Part shown: in pieces, positions 8,856-17,727 of the stretch
Position numbering within the stretch: position 1 is the first letter of the stretch
Layout: each line of letters starts with the position of its first letter
Assembly (NCBI RefSeq): GCF_001406815.1
Contig: NZ_CVRR01000004.1
Location: 44,419 to 108,418, forward strand
Source: Roseburia faecis
Lineage (GTDB): Bacteria; Bacillota; Clostridia; Lachnospirales; Lachnospiraceae
Direction of reading: 5' to 3'
DNA: 64,000 bases
Translations under genes and position numbers: made by a program
The notes under the pieces: model-generated
Database searches by the model: none
Told to the model about the DNA's origin: nothing
What the model saw: only the letters and a program-made list of their open reading frames with translations

Positions 8856-9872
8856 TTAATACACTCTGTCTCCCAAAACAGAAAGCACATTTTTTTGTGT
8901 ATACACTTTTTCTTCTACATAATTAATTTTGTCTACCGACTCACCGTCTTCCAGCCGGTTGATAATTTCCTGTATGTATGTTCCCTGCAACGGATTACAT
9001 TCAATATCCACATTGATCACGCCGGACTTTACTTTTTCAAGTGCACTCCTCGTTCCGTCAAAAGAAATCAGCGTAATATCGCCTCCCGTCCCGGTCGTCT
9101 TTCCGGCCGCACGAATTGCCTCGATTGCACCAAACGTCATATCATCATTCTGCGATACAACCACATCAATATCTTTATATTTCTGCAGATATTTTTCCAT
9201 CACTTCTCTGCCTTTTGCCGTGGTAAAATCAGCATCATCGGAATCCAGAATTTCCCAGTTCGGATGCGTCTTTGCAATCTCTGCAAACCCTTTTGTGCGC
9301 CCTAACGTTGCAGATGCATTGGAAGTCCCTCGCAGTACCACGATATGTACCGTTTCCTTTTGATCAAATTTCTTCCCCTTCAGGTCTTCCTCCAGCCAGC
9401 GCGCGGCATTTCTTCCTTCTTCCGTAAAATCGGAACCGACCCACGCCGTATACAGCGATGGATCACAGCTGACATTCCGATCCATGACAATCACCGGAAT
9501 ATCAGCCTCTTTTGCTTCCTGCAGCACGGTTTCCCAGCCATCCTCCACAATGGGTGAAAAGACAATATAATCCACACGCTGCGAAATATAACTGCGAATT
9601 GCTTTAATCTGGTTTTCCTGTTTTTGCCTGGCATTGTTAAACAGTAAAAAATAACCGTTTTCTTTGCACAGTGCCTGTTGGATGGATGCCGAATTTGCGG
9701 TACGCCACATAGACTCGCTGCCAAGCTGTGACACCCCTACCACAATTTGATTCTGACTGGGAATCTCCTGCTCTGCCGTACTTTGAATATCTATCGTTTT
9801 TCCACAACCTGCCAGAAAAAGCACCAGCATCAAACACCCGATGACCGGTATCCATCTGCCTTTCTTTTTCAT
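8856..9872 (-). CDS. sugar-binding lipoprotein of a three-component sensor
   Basis: 338-residue Peripla_BP_4 lipoprotein with signal peptide and lipobox FLAGC (Cys23). The fold matches the transporter binding protein at 4847-5851 (RTANSASIQQALCKENGY, VIVMDRNVSCDPSLYTAW, SQNDDMTFGAIEAI). It is encoded between a YesM-like kinase and a YesN-like regulator, and its ATG overlaps the kinase stop by four bases. It carries no permease partner of its own, so the likely job is ligand sensing: the lipoprotein binds the sugar outside and signals through the kinase, as described for XylFII-LytS-type systems. The role is inference from gene order. Confidence 0.85.
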   Translation of the reverse strand: MKKKGRWIPVIGCLMLVLFLAGCGKTIDIQSTAEQEIPSQNQIVVGVSQLGSESMWRTANSASIQQALCKENGYFLLFNNARQKQENQIKAIRSYISQRVDYIVFSPIVEDGWETVLQEAKEADIPVIVMDRNVSCDPSLYTAWVGSDFTEEGRNAARWLEEDLKGKKFDQKETVHIVVLRGTSNASATLGRTKGFAEIAKTHPNWEILDSDDADFTTAKGREVMEKYLQKYKDIDVVVSQNDDMTFGAIEAIRAAGKTTGTGGDITLISFDGTRSALEKVKSGVINVDIECNPLQGTYIQEIINRLEDGESVDKINYVEEKVYTQKNVLSVLGDRVY

Positions 9873-11356
9873 GTTATCGCCTCCCCTGTTACGTTGTGCA
9901 CCGCCGGAATCACGATCGTCACCTGCGTCCCTTCCCCCGGTCTGGATGCAATCTTTACCCCATATTCCGCGCCAAAATACATGTGCAGGCGTTCATTGAC
10001 GTTTGCGAGTCCAAAGCCACGATCCGTCTGTTTGCATGGCTTTTCAATCTCTTTTTGCAAATCCTGCAGATCGGCTTCCTCCATCCCCACGCCGTCATCT
10101 GTCACCGTCAGTATCAGCAGATCCTGTTTCTTTTCTCCACGGATACAGATCTGTCCTTTGGAGCGCTTGCATTTGATCCCATGATACAGTGCATTTTCTA
10201 CGATTGGCTGCAATGTCATTTTAGGAATCTGATAGCCATAGAGTTCCGGATCTATTAAAATATGATATTCCATAATATCATGATAACGGGTCTCCTGAAT
10301 CTGCAAATAACTCCTGACATGCTGTTCCTCCATGCGGATACTGATAAATTCCTGACCATGACTGAGTACAAGTCTGAAAAAATCAGACAGGGTAACAACC
10401 ATTTCCGTTGCCTGTTCTGTCTCGTTACACTCAATCAGCCACACAATCGTATCCAGTGTGTTGTATAGAAAATGGGGATTAATCTGCTCCTGCAGCAGAC
10501 GTAAATCTGCCTTCCGCATTTTCTGTTCATCCTCACGCACCTTATTCACCAGAATCTGTATATTTTCCGCCATATCGTTAAATCCGTGTGCAAGCACCGC
10601 CACTTCATCGTGCGATTTTACGTGTGTCCGCACAGCAAAATTTCCCTCCGAAATCTCTCCGGTCGCATTGTAAAGCTGTCTCAGCGGGCGTAATATTCCG
10701 GACGTAACAAAAAAACCTGCGCCTCCGACAACAATCCCCAGTGCCGCAAGAACTACAGCAAACACAATAACAAATGTGTGGATCTGCTGGTTTAAGGTGT
10801 TTGTCACAGCCTCCATGTAATTTGTCTGATAATAAATATAGTACTGAATGTCCTCCTGAATCAGTTCTGTCAGGATATAGATATTGTCATCCAGCTGCCG
10901 GATGTTCTCATCGTAGCGATCACCCTTTTTGACATTTTCTGCAATATCATCCACACGGTTTTTAAGTGTATCTACATTGCGCAGCAGACTATCCAGCCAC
11001 ATACGGCTTTCATAATCACTCGTCACATCCCGCAAACCGGTACAGCTCTTCTTCAGGTTCCGGATAAGCACATACGGGTCTTTAAGCGTCTCATCATTTG
11101 CAATATTGTCCATCGAAACATATCCCACAACGACTTTGTAAAGACTTTCATCCATCTGTTCTTTGAATTGAATATTGTAGGTGTTTGCAATGGTAAGATG
11201 ATCCACAATCTCATGATATGTCTGGTTGTAATTAGCTATGGAAATTAACAGATATACTGCAATCAGCAGAAATGGCAGCATTGATGCAGACAGCAATAAC
11301 AGCAGCTTGCTCCGAATGGAAAACGCTACCTTCTTCGTTCTTCTTTTCTTTTTCAT
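9869..11356 (-). CDS. YesM-like sensor histidine kinase
   Basis: 495-residue membrane kinase. An N-terminal transmembrane helix (about 19-40) and a second one (about 195-220) enclose an extracellular helical sensor domain of about 150 residues. It then has a HAMP domain, a His_kinase region with QINPHFLYNTLD (His phosphosite near residue 295) and a GHKL ATPase domain with VENALYHGI, DDGVGM and RGFGLANVNERL. The extracellular domain is long enough to contact the downstream-encoded binding lipoprotein. First gene of the sensor operon, with AAGGTAGGGT upstream. Confidence 0.92.
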   Translation of the reverse strand: MKKKRRTKKVAFSIRSKLLLLLSASMLPFLLIAVYLLISIANYNQTYHEIVDHLTIANTYNIQFKEQMDESLYKVVVGYVSMDNIANDETLKDPYVLIRNLKKSCTGLRDVTSDYESRMWLDSLLRNVDTLKNRVDDIAENVKKGDRYDENIRQLDDNIYILTELIQEDIQYYIYYQTNYMEAVTNTLNQQIHTFVIVFAVVLAALGIVVGGAGFFVTSGILRPLRQLYNATGEISEGNFAVRTHVKSHDEVAVLAHGFNDMAENIQILVNKVREDEQKMRKADLRLLQEQINPHFLYNTLDTIVWLIECNETEQATEMVVTLSDFFRLVLSHGQEFISIRMEEQHVRSYLQIQETRYHDIMEYHILIDPELYGYQIPKMTLQPIVENALYHGIKCKRSKGQICIRGEKKQDLLILTVTDDGVGMEEADLQDLQKEIEKPCKQTDRGFGLANVNERLHMYFGAEYGVKIASRPGEGTQVTIVIPAVHNVTGEAIT

Positions 11357-11446
11357 ACCCTACCTTTATTTTGATATACCTCTCCCTGTCTCCTTGTTGA
11401 TTATATACCCAATTATGCAAAAGGTCAAAACCCGTCTGCCTGGCTA

Positions 11447-11476
11447 TTGACTTTTGTTTTTGCCCGGGATTATAAT
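11447..11476 (+). promoter_or_regulatory. sigma-A promoter of the MATE exporter gene
   Basis: TTGACT (11447-11452), 18-nt spacer, TATAAT (11471-11476), about 40 bases before the MATE start codon. Confidence 0.6.
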
Positions 11477-11518
11477 CGTGTTTGCCAGTAAACAGGATAA
11501 AAAGAAGGTTTTATAACT

Positions 11519-12865
11519 ATGAAAATAAAGCAGAAAAATACAATTGATATGACCCACGGAACACTGTGGAATAAATTACTGATTTTTGCTCTGCCTCTGG
11601 CTGCCAGTAGCATCTTACAGCAATTATTTAATTCTGTGGATACCGCAGTGGTCGGCCGTTTTGCAAGCAGCCGTGCATTGGCGGCCGTGGGAAGCAACAG
11701 TTCGCTCATCGCACTGATGATTAATCTGTTCATCGGAATTTCGCTCGGTTCCAACGTAATTATTTCCCGCTACATCGGACAGAAAGCCGAAGAACATGTA
11801 AAAGGGGCAATTCACACCGCCATCGTTGTCGCTTTATGCAGTGGCATTTTCGTGCTTGTACTGGGGCAATTCATTGCCAGACCGGTACTGACACTGATGG
11901 GAACGCCAAAAGATGTTCTCGATCTGGCAGTTTTATATCTACGGATCTATTTTCTCGGCATGCCATTTATCATGCTTTATGATTTCAGTTCCTCAATCCT
12001 GCGCAGCATCGGTGACAGCCGCCGCCCGCTGTATGCCCTGATTGCCGCCGGAATCATCAATACCGGACTGAACCTGATTCTTGTCATTGTATTTCATCTG
12101 GGAGTATCCGGTGTCGCAATTGCCACCGTTGTTTCTAATATTGTAAGTTCCGGTATTCTGTTTTATATTTTACTGCATGAACAGGAACCAATCCGTGTCA
12201 AACTCTCCGGCTTGTCCATTGACTGGGGCGAACTGAAAAAAATTCTGATCATTGGTGTTCCTGCCGGCCTGCAGGGCATGGTCTTTTCCCTTGCCAACGT
12301 CTGCATCCAGAGCATGATTAACAGTTTTGGATCAAACGCTATCGCAGGATCTGCAGCTGCACTGAACTTTGAATTTTTTGCGTATTTTATGGTAAACGCA
12401 TTTGCCCAGACTACCGTAACTTTTACGAGCCAGAATTACGGTGCCGGAGATTTTCAGCGGTGCAAAAAAGTATACCGTCTCTGCATGATTTTTTCCGTGA
12501 TATTCTGTGGTCTGTTATCCGGTATTTTTGTACTTGGCCGGGACTTTTTCCTTCGCCTGTACACGACCGATCCGAATGTCCTGACTTTTGCCGTACAGCG
12601 CCTTCTGATCGTCACCACACTGGAACTTCTGACCTCCACTTACGAGATCAGCGGCGGTGCCATGCGTGGCTTTGGCCATTCCCTGACACCGGCTCTGATC
12701 ACCGTGGTCGGCTCCTGTGTGCTGCGCCTTATCTGGATCAACACCGTCTGCCGTGCCGTACATGAATTCTGGGTTGTTATGATTATCTATCCGATCTCCT
12801 GGGTACTGACCGGTACGGTTATGATCACGGCGTATCTGCTTCTGCGGCGGAAACTGATGCGTTAA
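11519..12865 (+). CDS. MATE-family efflux transporter
   Basis: 448-residue multidrug and toxin extrusion family exporter (MatE domains in both halves). About twelve hydrophobic helices are visible, with the N-terminal family pattern ASSILQQLFNSVDTAVVGRF and the second-half equivalent PAGLQGMVFSLANVCIQSMIN. These proteins exchange Na+ or H+ for cationic drugs or metabolites; the substrate cannot be read here. It is monocistronic behind a good promoter at 11447. Its TAA and the stop of the convergent dipeptidase gene lie on the same TTAA tetramer at 12862-12865. Confidence 0.92.
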   Translation: MKIKQKNTIDMTHGTLWNKLLIFALPLAASSILQQLFNSVDTAVVGRFASSRALAAVGSNSSLIALMINLFIGISLGSNVIISRYIGQKAEEHVKGAIHTAIVVALCSGIFVLVLGQFIARPVLTLMGTPKDVLDLAVLYLRIYFLGMPFIMLYDFSSSILRSIGDSRRPLYALIAAGIINTGLNLILVIVFHLGVSGVAIATVVSNIVSSGILFYILLHEQEPIRVKLSGLSIDWGELKKILIIGVPAGLQGMVFSLANVCIQSMINSFGSNAIAGSAAALNFEFFAYFMVNAFAQTTVTFTSQNYGAGDFQRCKKVYRLCMIFSVIFCGLLSGIFVLGRDFFLRLYTTDPNVLTFAVQRLLIVTTLELLTSTYEISGGAMRGFGHSLTPALITVVGSCVLRLIWINTVCRAVHEFWVVMIIYPISWVLTGTVMITAYLLLRRKLMR

Positions 12866-14313
12866 GCATCGGAACGGGCAAATGCATTCTTCATCTGTCC
12901 ACACAGTTCAAACAGAACTTTATCAAGTGTATCGGCAGCTTCTTTTTTTACCATATCTGCCACCGCATTGTTTGCTTCTGTCTTAAGTGCCATGCGCTTT
13001 CCTGCGTCGGTTTCTTTTTCCAGCAGCTTATCATAATGATTGATAATCTCATGTCCTTTAGACAGCACTTTCTCCTGATACCGCTCGACATGGAACACCG
13101 ATTTCTTATAAGAGGCATCTGCCATCGCACCAATCATCCGGCTTACCCAGTAAAAATTATCTGTAGAAACTTCTGCTGTCGTATTGGCCACATATTCCGG
13201 AGTTTCCTCCACCTGCGCATAAAACGGCACCATGGCATTAAAAGCATTGGAGCCATATGCAACCCACTCCAGTACATTGGCATCCTCTCCATGCTCCGGG
13301 CGGATATGCACAAGACCAACAAAATCATTGCGGTTGATACCGATGGAACGATACATGCCGCGCTGCCCCGGATCTCCATACGCTCCATATGGATCGTAAG
13401 GTGTTCCCTGATAATGCGAAGAAAGCACATATTTCACATCTTCCACCGTAATCCTGCGCTCCGGTACCAGTGTCCATGGCAGATCATCGGACTCCGGTGT
13501 AAAATCCGCATCCGGTCCATCCCAGTTGTATGTGTGTGGATTCAGGCAACGCAGCATATACCACGCACGCGGTGTATTGTACACATGATCTGCATCGTCA
13601 TGGCTGCCAAAAGCTTCGCGCGGATTCAGAGTGCCATCCATGGATAGATTCAGGTGATGGTTCGCAATAAACTCCCGCATATCTGCAGAACACATATGAT
13701 TTTCCTGCATGGTAAATGCATCATCCAGATCAAATGCATCAATTCCAAGCTGATTTGGCATAACCACATACGCATCATCCGGCACACGGCGTGCAATCCA
13801 GTGATGTCCGCCAATGGTCTCCATCCACCAGATTTCATTCTGATCGGAAAAGGCAATTCCATTCATTTCATAAGTGCCATATGTTTCCAGAAGTTCTCCC
13901 AGCCGCTGGACACCCTCTCTTGCATTGTGGATATAAGGAAGTACTAACGATACAATATCTTCCTCTCCAATGCCGTTTTCCACCAGCGGATCTGCACCGA
14001 GTACACGTGGATTGGATGTGATTGTCTCGGTTGCCGTCATTCCGGTCCGTGCTTCATTAACTCCGCATGCACCCCAGATTCCTTTCCCTTCCACTGCATT
14101 TGGCATAGCTGTATAGCAAAGTGGATTTTCTGGAAGCGGAATTTCTACAGAAGAAAGTACCGCTTTGTATACACGCGGCTGCTCCTTTGGCTGCACCACA
14201 ATCATTTTCTTTGGCGTAAAGTGATCATTTCCACCCGCATCATCATTCCTTGCAATCATGGTTGAACCATCATAGGTTGCATTTTTTCCTACTAATATCG
14301 TTGTACAAGGCAT
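12862..14313 (-). CDS. C69-family dipeptidase (PepD-like)
   Basis: 483-residue Ntn-hydrolase of peptidase family C69 (formerly U34). The catalytic nucleophile is the near-terminal Cys3 in MPCTTILVGK, which family members expose by trimming; the block GSTMIARNDDAGG follows. ENGIGEEDIVSLVLPYIHNAREGVQRL and MNGIAFSDQNEIWWMETIGGHHW are typical core sequences. There is no signal peptide, so it acts in the cytoplasm on dipeptides. Length is normal for the family. It follows the Rpn nuclease and a 24-codon ORF on the same strand. Ribosome site AAAGGAGACAAAAAAT fixes the start. Confidence 0.92.
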   Translation of the reverse strand: MPCTTILVGKNATYDGSTMIARNDDAGGNDHFTPKKMIVVQPKEQPRVYKAVLSSVEIPLPENPLCYTAMPNAVEGKGIWGACGVNEARTGMTATETITSNPRVLGADPLVENGIGEEDIVSLVLPYIHNAREGVQRLGELLETYGTYEMNGIAFSDQNEIWWMETIGGHHWIARRVPDDAYVVMPNQLGIDAFDLDDAFTMQENHMCSADMREFIANHHLNLSMDGTLNPREAFGSHDDADHVYNTPRAWYMLRCLNPHTYNWDGPDADFTPESDDLPWTLVPERRITVEDVKYVLSSHYQGTPYDPYGAYGDPGQRGMYRSIGINRNDFVGLVHIRPEHGEDANVLEWVAYGSNAFNAMVPFYAQVEETPEYVANTTAEVSTDNFYWVSRMIGAMADASYKKSVFHVERYQEKVLSKGHEIINHYDKLLEKETDAGKRMALKTEANNAVADMVKKEAADTLDKVLFELCGQMKNAFARSDA

Positions 14314-14344
14314 ATTTTTTGTCTCCTTTTCTTTCTATTTGCCA

Positions 14345-14419
14345 TTACATTTTTATTTCCGGTTGCCAGACGGACAGTTCTTCTTCATTTTCATAATAAA
14401 TATGATAATCTTCTCTCAT
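14345..14419 (-). CDS. 24-residue ORF translationally coupled to the Rpn nuclease gene
   Basis: A short ORF beginning MREDYHIYYENEEELSVWQP. Its ATG overlaps the TGA of the Rpn gene (ATGA), and AAGGGAG lies seven to eight bases upstream inside the Rpn coding sequence. It is acidic and aromatic-rich and I do not recognise it. The coupling and spacing argue for translation, but at this length chance is not excluded. Confidence 0.35.
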   Translation of the reverse strand: MREDYHIYYENEEELSVWQPEIKM

Positions 14420-15219
14420 GGAAGCTCCCTTATAAAATATCCTGCTTCTTTCATGGCTTTTGCGAACTTCTCCACCGGCATCTCTGCCTTTGTTGCTGCA
14501 ATCTCAAGAGACAGTGTTCCGTCCTGCACCAATGAAAAAAGCATATCATTACGGCCCTTTTCCATCATTTCATTGTCTCTCATAAGTAACGTCATGTATT
14601 CCACCTTCCATTCCTCATGTTTTTTTGCCTTCAGAACAGCATTTTCAAGCTTATTCACGAATTGGCTATTGCCTGTCTGTCCTGTCGTAAGCCAGTTTAA
14701 AAAGTCCTTCATTTCATCCGATACATCATCTGCATGCCCACCGGCACACAAGAATATTTTCGTTGACTCATCTCCCAATACAAGTTCTGGTATCTCTTTA
14801 CATTGATTTTCAAATGTGTACTTGTGTAACCCCTCCTGAAATTGATCAAATGGACAAATAAAGATCACATAGCTCTTTTTCAGTTCTTTATAATCCGCAC
14901 CCCTTTCAAGTAAATTTAAATCTATCATTCCCTGATAATATCTCGTACGCTTCGGAAGATTATCTTTTTTGCTCGTCTGCATTTCACAATCATACACAAT
15001 CCCGGAATCATCCTCGCTGTACACATCAAATCGTATGCCCTTTCCATCAGCCGTCATTTCTATTGGTTTCTGTTGATCAAGTCGGGTGAAAGCACCTACT
15101 TTCTTTCCAAGAATAAGTTCTAACAACTCGTGACAGAGTTCCGGGTTCGTTGTCATTACTTTACAGAACATAAAATCATCTGTAAACGTTAAGTCATCAT
15201 ACTTTTTTGCATTTGCCAT
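14416..15219 (-). CDS. Rpn-family PD-(D/E)XK nuclease / recombination-promoting protein
   Basis: 267 residues; the start at 15219 (MANAKKYDDL) follows AAGGAGAAG, whereas a longer frame from 15306 has no ribosome site. The N-terminus TFTDDFMFCKVM is the family hallmark. The PD-(D/E)XK-like core is around GIRFDVYSEDDSGIVYDCEMQT (about residues 65-90, D then ExQ). E. coli Rpn proteins are transposase-like nucleases that raise recombination, and several act in phage defence. The C-terminal third is helical. An internal in-frame ATG at 14544 behind AAAGGG could give a 42-residue C-terminal product like the RpnS proteins described in E. coli; that is inference. Confidence 0.88.
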   Translation of the reverse strand: MANAKKYDDLTFTDDFMFCKVMTTNPELCHELLELILGKKVGAFTRLDQQKPIEMTADGKGIRFDVYSEDDSGIVYDCEMQTSKKDNLPKRTRYYQGMIDLNLLERGADYKELKKSYVIFICPFDQFQEGLHKYTFENQCKEIPELVLGDESTKIFLCAGGHADDVSDEMKDFLNWLTTGQTGNSQFVNKLENAVLKAKKHEEWKVEYMTLLMRDNEMMEKGRNDMLFSLVQDGTLSLEIAATKAEMPVEKFAKAMKEAGYFIRELP

Positions 15220-15595
15220 ATCATTCTTCTCCTTCTTCCTTTTGTGAATAGAGAAGACACTGGGAGCATCGATATTGTTATGAAAGTCTTTTTTATAGTA
15301 TAACATACACTATTAATTAAGCAATCATTCATCCGCAGAAACAAGCCATTTTCCCAAATGCCATCCCATATTTAATTGTTAAAACTCGTGGTATTGTAAG
15401 CACCTGAACTTCTTGTGCTTTAAACGATTTGTCCAGCCTGTTTTTGACTGAATTTGATTGGTGTGAGTTTTGTAAATATAGAATAACGTATCTATCTGTT
15501 CTCGTCAACTCATATTTACAATTGTAAATTTTCCACTTTCGGAAGTGGCTGGAAAACAGGTGCAGTTACAACACCTATTTCCCAAATTTTTATCT
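15220..15595. other. intergenic region without genes; small palindromes
   Basis: Only short inverted repeats are visible: the perfect 16-bp palindrome ATTTACAATTGTAAAT (about 15515-15530) and CCACTT/AAGTGG (about 15535-15550), the latter followed on the minus strand by AAAATTT. The second could be a weak terminator upstream of the Rpn transcript or downstream of the nitroreductase gene. No coding sequence was seen. Confidence 0.4.
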
Positions 15596-16117
15596 TTATT
15601 TCAAATAGAAGACGCGGTTTTCTTTTCTAGGAATAACATCCGGATAATCCCCGTCCACATAGCCGAGCGCACAGTGTCCGATTCCCTCATATTCATCCTC
15701 AATCCCAAGGGATGCAAGCAGTTCCCTGCCCCAGCTGCTTTCAAATTCCTCTTTCGCGCGGTGAATCCAGCAGCTGCCGATTCCCAGATCATGGGCTGCA
15801 AGCATCAGGTTTCCCATCACAAGACTGCCGTCATAGACATGTGTCGGCCAGTCTTTTTTTCCTAAAACGATGAGTATTGCCGGTGCGCCGTAAAACGGAT
15901 CACCCTCACTTCCCATGATTTCTGCATTTTTCTTTGCGATTTCATCGCGCTTCTCTTTGTTTGTCACCTGAATGATGATGACATTCTGTGCGCCTCTGCC
16001 GTTTGCCGCATAGGTTCCCGCTTCAATGATCTGGTCTAAAAATTCCTGTGGGATGGCATCCGGTTTGAATTTACGGATGCTTCTTCTGGTTTTCATTTCT
16101 TCTAATACGTTGCTCAT
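15596..16117 (-). CDS. nitroreductase-family protein
   Basis: 173-residue FMN-dependent nitroreductase-type protein. The N-terminal RRSIRKFKPDAIPQEFLDQIIEAGTYAAN contacts FMN phosphate in this family, and LGIGSCWIHRAKEEF with the C-terminal GHCALGYVDGDYP also match. It is at the short end of the family. Such enzymes reduce nitroaromatics, quinones or enones with NAD(P)H; the substrate is unknown. Cytoplasmic. CAGGAGGAAACCAAA precedes the ATG. It lies 41 bases after the AAA-ATPase-like gene on the same strand and may share its transcript. Confidence 0.9.
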   Translation of the reverse strand: MSNVLEEMKTRRSIRKFKPDAIPQEFLDQIIEAGTYAANGRGAQNVIIIQVTNKEKRDEIAKKNAEIMGSEGDPFYGAPAILIVLGKKDWPTHVYDGSLVMGNLMLAAHDLGIGSCWIHRAKEEFESSWGRELLASLGIEDEYEGIGHCALGYVDGDYPDVIPRKENRVFYLK

Positions 16118-16158
16118 TTTGGTTTCCTCCTGTCAGTCTTCTTTTGTTAATTGCTCAA

Positions 16159-17391
16159 TCACACACGTATGCGTTTTTGTCTCTCTGTTGTAGTTGATTC
16201 CAGCAGATTTTTCGACGCTTCGACAGAATCAATCACCTCATGCCAGTCCATGGTACTGATTGCATTTACATATTCCTGTGACACTTCTTTGTTTGGAATC
16301 GACACCGTTTTGTCCATCCAGTGATAACTCAGATAACCCAGATGAACCAGGAGTGTCAGAACATCATCCCGGTTCTGGAATGTTGTCATATCATTGGAAA
16401 ATGTCCCTGTATTGATTTCCACACGATCCCCGGCAAGCATCCGCACAATGGCATCTTTTAACCCGTCAAAATTCATCTGGATATAAATTTTTAATGCCTC
16501 ATATGTTTCGGTCTGATTCCAGTAATTATCATACAGACCGCTTAACATTGCATCGACCACTGATTTCGGGCTGTACATGGAATAGATTTTGGGGTTTTCT
16601 CCGTCCATTGCGACAAGTTCATAGCCATCATACCACGCCTGCGCTTCTTCAAAATTGCGCTTGTATGTTGCGCACAATGCGTGCACTTCCTCTTCGGTAA
16701 AACCGAAAAACTCCGCCATCTCGCGTGGATTGGTCATGGAATATTCCGTAAACATGTTGAGTGCCGAATGCGAACCGTATTTTTTTATCGGTAAAATTCC
16801 GGTCATGTAGGCAAGTGCCACATATTCCTGATCTTTCATCCATACCCGCAGGAAATCCAGATATTTTTTCTGTGCCTCTTTGTCCTGCTTGTACTCGCGG
16901 AACAGACAGTCCCATTCGTCGATCAGTATGATAAACGGGCACTTCGTATGTGCATATACGTCTTTCATCGCAAACACCAGACTGTCTTCTCCATCCATGA
17001 CATAATCAGGATATCCTCTTTTCAGATCTGCAATCATGCGTTTTTGAAAAACCGCAAGCATTTCATCCATACTGTGCGTCATGCTTAAAAATTCCTGCAT
17101 ATTCACTTTCAGCACATCATATTGATTCCGGTATTTCTGATAAGTCTCTGCCTTTGCAATCTGCAGAGTATCAAACAACCGCGCCGTATCGACGCTCTGA
17201 TCGTAATATGCTGCCAGCATATCCGTCGCCATAGATTTTCCAAATCGCCGCGGACGGCTGACACAAATATATTTCTGCCGTGTGTTAACAACCGCATTTA
17301 TTTTTTCGATTAACCCAGTTTTATCTACATAAATTGCGGAATTTAAGCTCTCCTCAAAGCCTTTGCAGCCCGGATTCAGATAACTTCCCAT
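16159..17391 (-). CDS. AAA-ATPase-like protein with shortened C-terminus
   Basis: 410 residues from the ATG at 17391 (MGSYLNPG), which has a perfect GGAGGTG eight bases upstream; an in-frame extension to 17442 lacks one. The N-terminus is the AAA-ATPase_like family domain, with YVDKTGLI, the Walker A-like SRPRRFGKS (about residue 47) and Walker B FIILIDEWD. Full-length relatives carry a C-terminal PD-(D/E)XK nuclease domain (PDDEXK_9) of over 100 residues; here the frame ends soon after EVIDSVEASKNLLES with TTTERQKRIRV and that domain is absent. It is either a truncated, possibly inactive copy or a lone ATPase. Function in this family is uncertain; genes are often multicopy. Confidence 0.8.
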   Translation of the reverse strand: MGSYLNPGCKGFEESLNSAIYVDKTGLIEKINAVVNTRQKYICVSRPRRFGKSMATDMLAAYYDQSVDTARLFDTLQIAKAETYQKYRNQYDVLKVNMQEFLSMTHSMDEMLAVFQKRMIADLKRGYPDYVMDGEDSLVFAMKDVYAHTKCPFIILIDEWDCLFREYKQDKEAQKKYLDFLRVWMKDQEYVALAYMTGILPIKKYGSHSALNMFTEYSMTNPREMAEFFGFTEEEVHALCATYKRNFEEAQAWYDGYELVAMDGENPKIYSMYSPKSVVDAMLSGLYDNYWNQTETYEALKIYIQMNFDGLKDAIVRMLAGDRVEINTGTFSNDMTTFQNRDDVLTLLVHLGYLSYHWMDKTVSIPNKEVSQEYVNAISTMDWHEVIDSVEASKNLLESTTTERQKRIRV

Positions 17392-17466
17392 GCCTAACAC
17401 CTCCGTAATGTCATTCGTAACCATCCACCATTTTACCAACAAACCGTTACGACCAGATTTCTGTCT

Positions 17467-17588
17467 TTAGCATACCACAAACATTCTGTCTTTGCACTTA
17501 TATTTTTTCCGATATTCTATCCATGATTTTACAAATGGTTCCTGTCCATTGATGTTTTCTGCCCATAATACTTTCTTCATATTTTTGG
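17467..17588 (-). repeat. direct repeat copy A, left edge of glycoside locus (contains a 37-codon ORF)
   Basis: Bases 17511-17588 match 30779-30852 in the same orientation over about 75 bp with roughly ten to thirteen differences; both contain CATTGATGTTTTCTG and CCATAATACTTT. On the minus strand copy A reads as an uninterrupted 37-codon frame (17467-17580) containing VLWAENINGQEPFVKSW; the same frame in copy B has two stops. No ribosome site is present, so it is probably a gene remnant or repeat, not an active gene. Confidence 0.6.
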
Positions 17589-17619
17589 GGTAGGGATTTG
17601 TATATCCCGAAAAAATTTC

Positions 17620-17656
17620 AGGGGACATTGTGATTCTTTCCATCACAATGTCCCCT
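17620..17656 (-). terminator. terminator after the glycoside operon
   Basis: Perfect 15-bp arms (AGGGGACATTGTGAT and its complement) with a short loop, followed on the minus strand by GAAATTTTTTC. It lies 72 bases beyond the GH3 stop codon and could act in both directions. Confidence 0.8.
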
Positions 17657-17727
17657 GCTTTAAATTATGTTCTTCCTGACATTTGAGATTCTCAAAATGC
17701 CCGGAGAATCATTCATCAAATGTCAAC

